From Aristaeella lactis (GTDB lineage Bacteria; Bacillota; Clostridia; Christensenellales; Aristaeellaceae), in contig NZ_CP069421.1 in NCBI RefSeq assembly GCF_018118585.1, positions 2,232,001 to 2,296,000 of the forward strand: DNA of 64,000 nt. Direction: 5' to 3'. This document shows positions 43,699 to 51,866 of the stretch, one piece after another. Both the position numbers and the translations under genes were made by a program. Position 1 is the first letter of the stretch. The number at the start of each line of letters is the position of its first letter. A model generated the notes under the pieces. The model saw only the letters and a list, made by a program, of their open reading frames with translations, was not told the origin of the DNA and did not search any database.

Positions 43699-43882
43699 TG
43701 TTTTTTATCTTCCTTCCATTATTCTTACGTATATCAAGCGGCTTAATCGCGTTCTCGGGAATAGCCCATGCTGCTCCCAGTTTGAAAACCCCCGGAATAC
43801 GACCAGAAGCGCAAAGTATCTGTATCCTGCGCTGAGAAACATTCCATTTTTTTGCGACCTCCGCAGCTGTTATATATGCCAT
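43685..43882 (-). CDS. Small MerR/excisionase-type HTH protein
   Basis: 65 residues: MAYITAAEVAKKWNVSQRRI with the GRIPGVFKLGAAWAIPENA wing, as in helix-turn-helix proteins of the excisionase/MerR type that often lead restriction-modification operons as controllers. It overlaps the downstream methyltransferase by 14 bases. Confidence 0.8.
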   Translation of the reverse strand: MAYITAAEVAKKWNVSQRRIQILCASGRIPGVFKLGAAWAIPENAIKPLDIRKNNGRKIKNSECH

Positions 43883-44084
43883 ATTATACCAACCTCATTA
43901 TATAATTGATTTATTCTACGGGACGAACAAAATCATGGCTATTATATCATTCAATATCCCTTTTTTCCACATTGTTTTTATGACTGAATTATTATGGTTT
44001 AAAAGGTACATTATGTCTTTATATCAATAGCAGTCTTGCCAGAAATAACAACAGCAGTCTATGTATTCATCTGCTTGACTACAT

Positions 44085-45011
44085 TTAGAAACTGTCACTG
44101 AAAAAATCTGAATCGATCCGCTTTACCTCATATGTTTGCTCAACAGATACACCCAGATTATATTTGATCATAAGTCGCATTAAAGCATCACCATCGATCA
44201 AGACAATATTAGATCCATGAAGGTTATCAGCATACTGTTTTGCTTCCTTACTGAAATGAGCGGTTGTAATAAACAAACCTTTAGATGCCTTTTCCCCTTG
44301 TAATGCCCCAGCAAACTTCTGTATTTCCGGTCTTCCCACTGTATTTTCCATTGCCCACTGTTTTGCCTGAATATATATCGAACTGAATCCCAACAGATCT
44401 TCTTTGATGATCCCGTCAATTCCGCCGTCATTAGAAAGTTTGGTGACTACTCCAGCATTATCTATGCCGCTACCATAACCCATTTTCAGCAAAAGTTGCA
44501 CCACCAACTTTTCAAAATCGCCGGGATCCAACTTCATAACTTCCACCATCAAATCATTGGCCAGAGATGAGTTTACCTTTTTAAATGCATCATCCAAGAT
44601 TTCCATAGGTGTTTTTGATTCTTCCGATTCTTCATTGTTATTTATCGGACTCTGAGTAGACTCGCCTGTCTGTACACTATGGAAAGAAACAAAAGAAGGA
44701 TACTTTTCAAGATAAGCCAAATCTATCTTGACACCAGATTTTAAAGCCTTCTTCCCTTCTTCAGTTATGCAATAATGGCCTTTGGATGGTGTTTTTATCA
44801 AACCGGCTCGATCCAGATATGTCCTTGCCCAGGCGACACGATTGGCAAAAGTTGTCTGTTTCCCGCTTGGAAGCAACTCAGCCAATTCTTCGGCAGTAAG
44901 CTTCATTTCGTCCGAGGCAAAAGTCCTAACCTCTTTAGATGTATGAGTCTTCCCATCTGCTAAGGCTACTAAAAACGTCCCTAAAAAATCGAAGAATTTC
45001 GGTACCGCCAT
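44085..45011 (-). CDS. mrr: Mrr-type restriction endonuclease
   Basis: 308 residues. Winged-helix Mrr N-domain (PKFFDFLGTFLVALADGK to the FANRVAWARTYLDRAGLI block) and Mrr catalytic domain: DFEKLVVQLLLKMGY, SNDGGIDGIIKEDLLGFSSI, YIQAKQWA and GLFITTAHFSKEA. D..QxK is the Mrr active site variant. Mrr is a type IV enzyme cutting methylated DNA. It may be separate from the methyltransferase run, 200 bases downstream. Confidence 0.93.
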   Translation of the reverse strand: MAVPKFFDFLGTFLVALADGKTHTSKEVRTFASDEMKLTAEELAELLPSGKQTTFANRVAWARTYLDRAGLIKTPSKGHYCITEEGKKALKSGVKIDLAYLEKYPSFVSFHSVQTGESTQSPINNNEESEESKTPMEILDDAFKKVNSSLANDLMVEVMKLDPGDFEKLVVQLLLKMGYGSGIDNAGVVTKLSNDGGIDGIIKEDLLGFSSIYIQAKQWAMENTVGRPEIQKFAGALQGEKASKGLFITTAHFSKEAKQYADNLHGSNIVLIDGDALMRLMIKYNLGVSVEQTYEVKRIDSDFFSDSF

Positions 45012-45068
45012 TCCTTTATCATCCCTTCATGCTATTTTTCTCATAACCATATGTGTCTCAAACTATAA

Positions 45069-45788
45069 CTAACAGCAGGTCATTTCTACAAATTCTTCTT
45101 TGCTAAGCTTTATGCCACTATTCGCCAATCTATCTTTTCTTGCCTCATATAGTTGATTTAGCACCGGCATTTTCTGGTCTTTGGTTGCGTAATGCAGCAT
45201 CCTATGGCATAAAGGACATAAACACACAATATTGGCATAGATATCAAGACTATTATTGAAAATATCCTGTCTTTGCATAGCAATTAGATGATGACCTTCC
45301 ATATACTGTCTGCCCGTACTTGCGGCTATAAACGTTGTATGCTTGGATTCTATTTCACATAGATATCCCGCACTGTGGATTGATTGTTCTCTTATTAAGG
45401 CAGATCTCTTCCATCTTTTAACCCCCTGTTCAATAATATACTCTCCCGGTTCTACTGGGGTATCCATCTTGTCAATTCGAACAGTATGATCCTCTAGATC
45501 TGTTGCTTCCGCAAATGCTATATAATGGTTCAACCCCGCGCTATACATACTGTTTCCTCTGATATTCAATGATCTAAATTCTTCATCTGCAAACAAGACA
45601 GCCCGAAACTCATAAAGGCGGTTTATATCTGATACTTCATAGATATCTTTAGTTACAAGTCCCTTATTCAGCAAATGGACCGATATCCACCTCAAAGCCT
45701 CCGAATAATGCTTTATTGAGCTTTGCTTCAAAGAGGTTTTCTCTTGAAGATATTTTCTGAAGTATAGTTCCAGTGCACAAGTAGCCAT
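45069..45788 (-). CDS. HNH endonuclease
   Basis: 239 residues. A SAM-like or helical N-terminus (residues 1-110) precedes a C-terminal HNH: MEGHHLIAMQRQDIFNNSLD, then NIVCLCPLCHRMLHYA, with two Cys of a zinc site. The GHHLI...N...H order matches type IV-like restriction HNH proteins. RBS AGGAGG before ATG 45788. Adjacent to Mrr and the zinc-ribbon nuclease. Confidence 0.85.
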   Translation of the reverse strand: MATCALELYFRKYLQEKTSLKQSSIKHYSEALRWISVHLLNKGLVTKDIYEVSDINRLYEFRAVLFADEEFRSLNIRGNSMYSAGLNHYIAFAEATDLEDHTVRIDKMDTPVEPGEYIIEQGVKRWKRSALIREQSIHSAGYLCEIESKHTTFIAASTGRQYMEGHHLIAMQRQDIFNNSLDIYANIVCLCPLCHRMLHYATKDQKMPVLNQLYEARKDRLANSGIKLSKEEFVEMTCC

Positions 45789-45846
45789 ATAATTATCCTC
45801 CTGTTACTTGAAGATCTCGACAGCCATATCGAAATATGTTAATTCA

Positions 45847-45984
45847 TCAGCTTATCTTTGTTCTTTTCTCTTCTTCAATCTTTATGATCCTTGCGCTATC
45901 AAAGGAATGCCGGTTTGCTAGAGCCATGGCTTCATTTGCATCTTTTCCCTGATGATAAACAACAAATTCTGATCCATCTATCTT
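45847..45984 (-). pseudogene. Start-less 45-codon remnant
   Basis: The frame reads GSEFVVYHQGKDANEAMALA, then ARIIKIEEEKR and stop, clearly protein-like, but has no in-frame start codon near its 5' end, which overlaps the end of the 45978 gene by seven bases. Probably the tail of a deleted gene. Confidence 0.35.
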
Positions 45985-48176
45985 TTATTATACTTCTTCT
46001 TTTTCATTGACTGACTTGCTTTTTCATATCGACAATAAGAACAGCCACATTTCTTTTTACCGGTTCTATCAGTAACCCTGGCTTTATACTTATGTCCCTT
46101 GGGGCATATCCAGGATGCCATCAAATTACTTCCGAATGTTACATTTTCCGGTGTTCTGCCATTATTATTGTCATAATCCCATTCTGCAGCAATTTCAGGA
46201 AAACGTTCAGCAAGGCTTCTTCCACTAGATAGCAACGTTTTCATTCGACTTGTAACAACTTTATCCGTGTAGCAACAAATCGGACATGCTGCACCATCAA
46301 TCGCACGTCTTCTAATCTGATTTCTCCACTCATAACCACATGAATGGCATTTCCAGTACGCTGGCACAGTGCTGTTAGACCGCACTTCAGATGGTTTAAT
46401 CGTGTTTTTATCATAATCCCAATCCATAATTAAATCCGGATGTTCTGTTTCAAGATCATTAAAGCCCGTAAGTAGCCATAAACCCGAGCAGAATGGGCAT
46501 TCAGGTTTTCTTCTGGAAAAAGCTGCTACTTTTTCTTTCCAAAGATGGCCTACCGAGCACTTCCAGTAACAGGTCTTCATTGAACCAGCAGATATTTTAT
46601 CCGGACAGACACCTTCATTTAAATCTTTATTCCAAAAAGCATAATGTTTCGGATATAAATCCGCAAAAGAATTAATGCCGGACACTATCATTGAATTCGA
46701 ACATATAGGACAACCCGTTCCTTTTCCTGTCTTCACATTCGGCTTACATTGATATGAATGCCCTTTTTCGCATATCCACCAATAATACTTAACACTTCCC
46801 GGCATGATATCACAAGCCCGTAACGGAACATTTTTTTCATTATCCCACCATTTAGCCACCTCTGGATATCTTGTTTCCAGATCGTTATATCCTTTCAACA
46901 GCTTTTTCCCACTACAATACGGGCATCCACTATGTGCTGATGTCCTTCGTACAACAGGATTTCGCCATTCATGTCCCTTATCACATTTCCACCAGAACCA
47001 TTTGTCAGTAGTTGAATTAACTTTTTCTGGAGTTACATCACCATTCTTTTCATATAGCCACTGTCTAGCGATTTCCGGATAACAAAATGCCAATGATTTT
47101 TCTTTTTGGACATTAATATACAACGACATAATAAAATCCCGATCCCTGATGACATCAACATCAACACTATCCACCTCCAGTATATGTAAAACATCTTCTA
47201 TGACAGCCTGCAAACTCCGCATATCATTAGATTTTCGAAAAACAAAAGCATCACAGGCTTGATGATCCTGTTCCAGTTGAAATTCTGAAACACGAATTAG
47301 TCTTATTCCTTCTTTTTGACAGGACTCGTATTTTTTTAAGTCTCTGGTAAACGAATGATCATTTTTATGCCAGGCAACACCATCATACTCTATTCCTGTT
47401 TTTAGTTCAGGAATATATACATCAAGTTCTGATCTTTTATTGGATAAGCTATATCGATATCCATTAACAGCATTCGGATATGCCTGACGGCAATAAAAAA
47501 ACAACGCTTGTTCCGGGAAAGATGTGTGCGAATATCTTTTGCAATTTGGGCATCCGCTTTTATTTCGAGTCCTATTGGCGACCTGTGCTTTCCATTCATA
47601 ATTACATTCTTTACACTTCCACCATACCCTTTTTGTTGAAAATCTGGCAACCATAGAAGGTAACAGGAAACCGTTCTTCCCATAATCCCATTCAGATGCA
47701 ACTTCCGGAAACCCAGACAGCAAATCATTAAAGCCTGCAAGAATAGTGTTTCCGCTGCAAACAGGGCATCCGGCTCCTTGTTCTGTTCTAGTAACTATTT
47801 TTGTACTCCATGTATGCCCCAGAGCGCATCTCCACTGAACTGAAGTATAACTTCTATAGTATATAGTGCGTGGATCAATCGGACCATTTGAAGAATAATC
47901 CCATTCTTCCAGAAGATCTGGTCGCATTGTTGCAAGATCATTGATTCCTGTCACGCAAGTTTTTCCTGCGCAAAGCGTACAACCCTGGCCATGTGCTTTT
48001 TGTCCGACACTCAACTGATAACTATGTCCTTTATTACACTTCCACCATACTTTCTTTTCGCTGCCTATAGAAATCTGTTCAGGACTGACATCTGCGTTCA
48101 GATCATAATCCCAATCCTTCAGAAGATCCGGACGTTGTGTTTTCAGATCATTCATGCCTTGAATAACATGACTCAT
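45978..48176 (-). CDS. Zinc-ribbon-array protein with embedded PD-(D/E)XK/Vsr-like nuclease
   Basis: About 732 residues from ATG 48176. Eight units of about 65-70 residues (DUF4379-type: RPDLLKDWDYDLN, WWKCNKGHSY, CTLCAG) are arranged three before and five after a nuclease segment. That segment contains SFPEQALFFYC, RSELDVYIPELKTGIEYDG and the EGIRLIRVSE block, fitting a Vsr-like PD-(D/E)XK fold. Each unit has WxC-GH-CPxC zinc ligands. The multi-finger layout suggests DNA reading coupled to cutting. All units are intact. Confidence 0.8.
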   Translation of the reverse strand: MSHVIQGMNDLKTQRPDLLKDWDYDLNADVSPEQISIGSEKKVWWKCNKGHSYQLSVGQKAHGQGCTLCAGKTCVTGINDLATMRPDLLEEWDYSSNGPIDPRTIYYRSYTSVQWRCALGHTWSTKIVTRTEQGAGCPVCSGNTILAGFNDLLSGFPEVASEWDYGKNGFLLPSMVARFSTKRVWWKCKECNYEWKAQVANRTRNKSGCPNCKRYSHTSFPEQALFFYCRQAYPNAVNGYRYSLSNKRSELDVYIPELKTGIEYDGVAWHKNDHSFTRDLKKYESCQKEGIRLIRVSEFQLEQDHQACDAFVFRKSNDMRSLQAVIEDVLHILEVDSVDVDVIRDRDFIMSLYINVQKEKSLAFCYPEIARQWLYEKNGDVTPEKVNSTTDKWFWWKCDKGHEWRNPVVRRTSAHSGCPYCSGKKLLKGYNDLETRYPEVAKWWDNEKNVPLRACDIMPGSVKYYWWICEKGHSYQCKPNVKTGKGTGCPICSNSMIVSGINSFADLYPKHYAFWNKDLNEGVCPDKISAGSMKTCYWKCSVGHLWKEKVAAFSRRKPECPFCSGLWLLTGFNDLETEHPDLIMDWDYDKNTIKPSEVRSNSTVPAYWKCHSCGYEWRNQIRRRAIDGAACPICCYTDKVVTSRMKTLLSSGRSLAERFPEIAAEWDYDNNNGRTPENVTFGSNLMASWICPKGHKYKARVTDRTGKKKCGCSYCRYEKASQSMKKKKYNKR

Positions 48177-48256
48177 ATTTCCACCCTTCATTCTCCATAT
48201 ATCCGGTTATTATTTTGAAGAAATCCAGACAATCATTATTTCATATCATTTATTCT

Positions 48257-48661
48257 TTATCGACGATTTTGAATTATTCTCTCGCTTATTCTATCAGCAA
48301 ATACCTTAGGAAGCGTCGAATCTATATTATCAGATTTGATCCAGTATCTTCCAGTCAAGTGCCCATAATCATTAAAATCGATTGTGAATTTCCATTCGGA
48401 CAATCCACTCTGCGATAAAGCTGTTCCATGGACTATAGCAGTCTCAACATAATACTTCTTAAGCCTTTTTATATCTTTTTTGGCCTCAACTACCATTTCA
48501 ACAAACTGTTCTTCAGTAAATCCATCCTCAAATAAGCAGGGTGTATTCCTACGTTTCTGTTCTTCCTTTATGTCGTTATATAACGCTTTACCACCACTAT
48601 ATAACACTTTACTGCCAACAAGAACAGCCCCCGCAATAAGGATTCCTGATAATATACCCAT
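48257..48661 (-). CDS. Small membrane-anchored unknown protein
   Basis: 134 residues: one N-terminal hydrophobic helix (LSGILIAGAVLVGSKVLYSG) followed by a soluble domain (WKFTIDFNDYGHLTGRYW). Unknown family. RBS GGGAG before ATG 48661. It lies between the GmrSD-like gene and the zinc-ribbon nuclease and may belong with either. Confidence 0.6.
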   Translation of the reverse strand: MGILSGILIAGAVLVGSKVLYSGGKALYNDIKEEQKRRNTPCLFEDGFTEEQFVEMVVEAKKDIKRLKKYYVETAIVHGTALSQSGLSEWKFTIDFNDYGHLTGRYWIKSDNIDSTLPKVFADRISERIIQNRR

Positions 48662-48716
48662 AGTACTTCTCCCTCATATATTCTTTCAATATAATACATA
48701 TCTACAATACTATATA

Positions 48717-50519
48717 TTACCAACTGTACATCTCAAGCAGCATCTTAACCAGTTTATCTGTTCTGGCAGTTATCCGATCTATTGTCCAATTATCTTCTGA
48801 AACAACATCCTGATTCAGATACAGCCCATTACGATATCCTATATCTTTTCCATCTTTTTTCCTGTCACGTTTTTCCTCAAAAGACATATTTGACAGATTT
48901 GAATTGTATCCTGTAATCGTCAGATTTCCGAGTGTGTGAACATATTTCTGACGGTATTCATTTGCAAGATCCCGTTTTCCTTCTCCTGCAATCATAGTTA
49001 CCCAAGGATCCGGGATATTCTCTCCTTCCGGGAAGATATGTTCAATCGTCCAGACATACTGTTTATTATTCCGGATCCAAAGATCAGTATGAATCTCTTT
49101 CGTGCTATACTTTTCCTCAATACTGCACAGAATAAAGCGGGTAGCATCCGTCAATTCTTCATAAATCGGTCCGCGGAGTTTTTCTTCAAATTGTGTGTCT
49201 GGTGCCGAAACTGCTTTAAGCTGTTCCAAAATGCTATCTGCAATTCCATTTCCTGTATAATCATGGATTTTCCCCACAATGTCAATAAACAGCAATATCA
49301 ATTTCCTGGTCGGAGGAACATCCGTTACATTTCGTCTGACAAAGAAAGTAATCAATGTTTTCACAATTCTGTTGATCTGCTCATCCTGAAGATCAAGGGC
49401 CTTCTGATTAGACAGCAAATACAGAAGTAAAATATATGAAGGGGCACCTCCTATACGAGCAAGATTTCTCAATGCCGGCGTATACACAAATTCTTTATCA
49501 CTATTATTTACCAGAATCGCATAGTAATATGATTTTTCATGAAGATCCATAAGGATTTTTTGGTGATCCCTTTTGATTAAAGCCTCATATATATCCAATA
49601 AAGTTGTCCTTGTAGCAAGGTTTGCAAGAGGATATTCCCTCTTATCTTCTGGCGTCTTAAAAGGATTATTTAATTCGCTTCTAAATGCATTGTAATACTG
49701 GCGGAAGAAACGTTCCTGAACCGAATAATCATCCGGTCCAATATTTGTTAAAATGCTTTTCCATTGATTATAGCAACTATCCGCCTCATCACCAGCAAAA
49801 CGAATTAATGTGTTTTTCATTAGATCAATTGCTGAAAGAGGTACACCACGATTATTCAGCGATTCAAATAGCATATAAGCACTCTTTGCTGAATCAACCT
49901 CAATCCCAACCAGAACAGCTTTCTCAAACTTATCCTTTATGGAAAACAAATCATCAATCGGTCTGGTATTCTTGTCTTCTTCGATTTTGTCATTAATAAG
50001 TTTAGCAAAATAGCGGAAAGCCCTTGCTATTCTCCGATTTCCAAACCAATATGGTTCAGTCTTGGTTTCGGAAATTATTCCATTTGATGATAGAACATAA
50101 GAGAAATCTTCATCATTACTGTTCTGTTTCTGAAGAATCAACCTTTGCCTGAATTCTTTTTTATCACGATTTGTAAGTTCATACCGCAGATTAATCAAAT
50201 CATGCTTCTCGTCCTCATCCATCTTATCCTCATACTGCTTAAGTTTTGTATACAGCGCAGTAAAAAGAAGCATTAACGTTGTAAATCGCTGTTGCCCGTC
50301 AATAATCTCCAAATTGTTGGTACCAAGTGAACTAGTATTCACACAGATAAACGATCCTAGGAAATAACCTTCTTCGTTCTCCATTACATCATTAAAGAGT
50401 GTACTCCACTCGCTATAGCCCCAGGTATATTCACGCTGATACTTTGGAATGCTATATACACTATTACCATTGATAGAAAAAATTTGGGATACTTTCATTT
50501 GATCCAAATGTTTAATCAT
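48717..50519 (-). CDS. GmrSD-like restriction protein (DUF262-DUF1524)
   Basis: About 600 residues from ATG 50519 (GGAGG at spacing five). DUF262 N-domain: YSIPKYQREYTWG, EIIDGQQRFTTLMLLF (ParB/Srx-like NTPase) and FESLNNRGVPLSAIDLMKN. DUF1524 C-domain with HNH: WTIEHIFPEGENIP and HTLGNLTITGYNSNLSN. This single-chain layout matches the type IV GmrSD family, which cuts glucosylated hydroxymethylcytosine DNA; some relatives act on other modifications. Confidence 0.93.
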   Translation of the reverse strand: MIKHLDQMKVSQIFSINGNSVYSIPKYQREYTWGYSEWSTLFNDVMENEEGYFLGSFICVNTSSLGTNNLEIIDGQQRFTTLMLLFTALYTKLKQYEDKMDEDEKHDLINLRYELTNRDKKEFRQRLILQKQNSNDEDFSYVLSSNGIISETKTEPYWFGNRRIARAFRYFAKLINDKIEEDKNTRPIDDLFSIKDKFEKAVLVGIEVDSAKSAYMLFESLNNRGVPLSAIDLMKNTLIRFAGDEADSCYNQWKSILTNIGPDDYSVQERFFRQYYNAFRSELNNPFKTPEDKREYPLANLATRTTLLDIYEALIKRDHQKILMDLHEKSYYYAILVNNSDKEFVYTPALRNLARIGGAPSYILLLYLLSNQKALDLQDEQINRIVKTLITFFVRRNVTDVPPTRKLILLFIDIVGKIHDYTGNGIADSILEQLKAVSAPDTQFEEKLRGPIYEELTDATRFILCSIEEKYSTKEIHTDLWIRNNKQYVWTIEHIFPEGENIPDPWVTMIAGEGKRDLANEYRQKYVHTLGNLTITGYNSNLSNMSFEEKRDRKKDGKDIGYRNGLYLNQDVVSEDNWTIDRITARTDKLVKMLLEMYSW

Positions 50520-50835
50520 ATAATCCTCCAACTCATAATTATTTGTTAATATACATTTTTATTCCAATATAAGCTCAAGCAAATAACTATACTTCTTCAT
50601 ACATTATATATAATAGTATTGTTTGTCGTGATGCCCTGTCCTTAGTCCTCCGCCAACAAGAATGAATATTTAGCTGTTTTCGTATATAAACATATATACT
50701 CCACATCGTTTTATTGCGAAGATACGTCCCTGGCGGTTAAAATCATATGAAACAGTGTCATATATACATCATGTTTATTATTTATCGCACAAGTATCTTC
50801 TAACCCACAAGTCTATCCATATATCCTTAAGCATT
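50520..50835. other. Intergenic gap
   Basis: About 300 AT-rich bases with no reading frame, hairpin or repeat that I can support. Confidence 0.4.
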
Positions 50836-51378
50836 TCATAAGCTCTGAGTTTCTCTATCCTTTTGTAGCTGCGCCAAGGTTTTCTTGCCTTCCGCCAGGA
50901 TATCATCATCAATCACAGCAAATTGAATATCAATATCCACATCTGGATTATTCTCCTGATAATCCAAGCAGGCCTGAAGTGCTTTTCTCCATGCTTTATC
51001 AACAGGATAACCAAATATACCAGCAGAGATTAACGGAAAGCCAATGGATTTACAGTCATTTTTCACTGCCAGGATCAAAGATTGCTTATACGCACTATAA
51101 AGTAGTTTTGGTTCATTATGTTTACCATCTGTCCATCGAGGTCCAACTGCATGAATGATATATTTAGACTTCAGATTGAATCCGGGAGTTATAACTGCTG
51201 ATCCTGTTTTGCAGCCACCTATGGCATTACAGGCTGCTTGCAGTTGACTGGCTCCAGCAGCGTTGAATATGATTCCACATACTCCACCGCCTTGCCAAAG
51301 TCCTTCATTGGCAGCATTCACTAATGCATCTGTTTGAAGGCTGGTAATCCCAGTTTTTAGAATCTGAATTGTACCCAT
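50836..51378 (-). CDS. Macrodomain protein (ADP-ribose binding/hydrolase)
   Basis: 180 residues with the macrodomain signatures DALVNAANEGLWQGGGVCGI, AVITPGFNLKSKYIIHAVGP and FPLISAGIFGYP. Such proteins bind or remove ADP-ribose and deacetylate O-acetyl-ADP-ribose (MacroD/YmdB type). Its place in a defence island that also holds an NADase effector and a NUDIX protein is suggestive, but it is 35 kb from ThsA. RBS AGGTGAG before ATG 51378. Confidence 0.9.
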   Translation of the reverse strand: MGTIQILKTGITSLQTDALVNAANEGLWQGGGVCGIIFNAAGASQLQAACNAIGGCKTGSAVITPGFNLKSKYIIHAVGPRWTDGKHNEPKLLYSAYKQSLILAVKNDCKSIGFPLISAGIFGYPVDKAWRKALQACLDYQENNPDVDIDIQFAVIDDDILAEGKKTLAQLQKDRETQSL

Positions 51379-51490
51379 TTTCTCACCTGCTTATATGTTT
51401 GTTTCTCAGCACTAAATCCTATAATAAATTATAACAGAAGGCTAGGTTTACCGTTGTTTTTCGCACGTCCTCATTAAACAACCAAACATT

Positions 51491-51844
51491 TTATTGTAGC
51501 GCTTTTTGAATCCGTTCTAACGCTTTTCTCGCCAGGTTCTGTTTTATAATTCCCTCTTTAGCATAAACAGCTATATCTGCGGTCCCCTCTTCATTCCGTT
51601 GAATAATGGCATATGCTAAAACATTATTGAATAATCCAGTCTTCACACTTGTTATGTAATAATGATTGTCAAGATCTTCCTTCAAAATCGTTCCCATGCC
51701 AAAGATAGCATCACGAATATGTAAGTCTCCGGGTTTGTTGAATGTAATTGTTTCATATATCACTCGTTCTGATTCTTTGTCTATATCAGAAATGATATGC
51801 TTCTTTTTTAATTCTTTCAGCAAAATAGTCGCTAAACTTGTCAT
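51491..51844 (-). CDS. Unknown protein coupled to the 51867 gene
   Basis: About 117 residues from ATG 51844 (AAGGAGG); starts 23 bases after the large exported protein's stop. No signal peptide; mixed alpha/beta (HYYITSVKTGLFNNVLAYAI). No family recognised. Likely a cytoplasmic partner or regulator of the preceding gene. Confidence 0.6.
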   Translation of the reverse strand: MTSLATILLKELKKKHIISDIDKESERVIYETITFNKPGDLHIRDAIFGMGTILKEDLDNHYYITSVKTGLFNNVLAYAIIQRNEEGTADIAVYAKEGIIKQNLARKALERIQKALQ

Positions 51845-51866
51845 TTCTTTTGTCCTCCTTATTATA

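Noticed and set aside
34527-43882. DISARM or BREX
   Set aside because: No DrmA/DrmB, PglZ, BrxC or PglX; only general helicase and methylase components.
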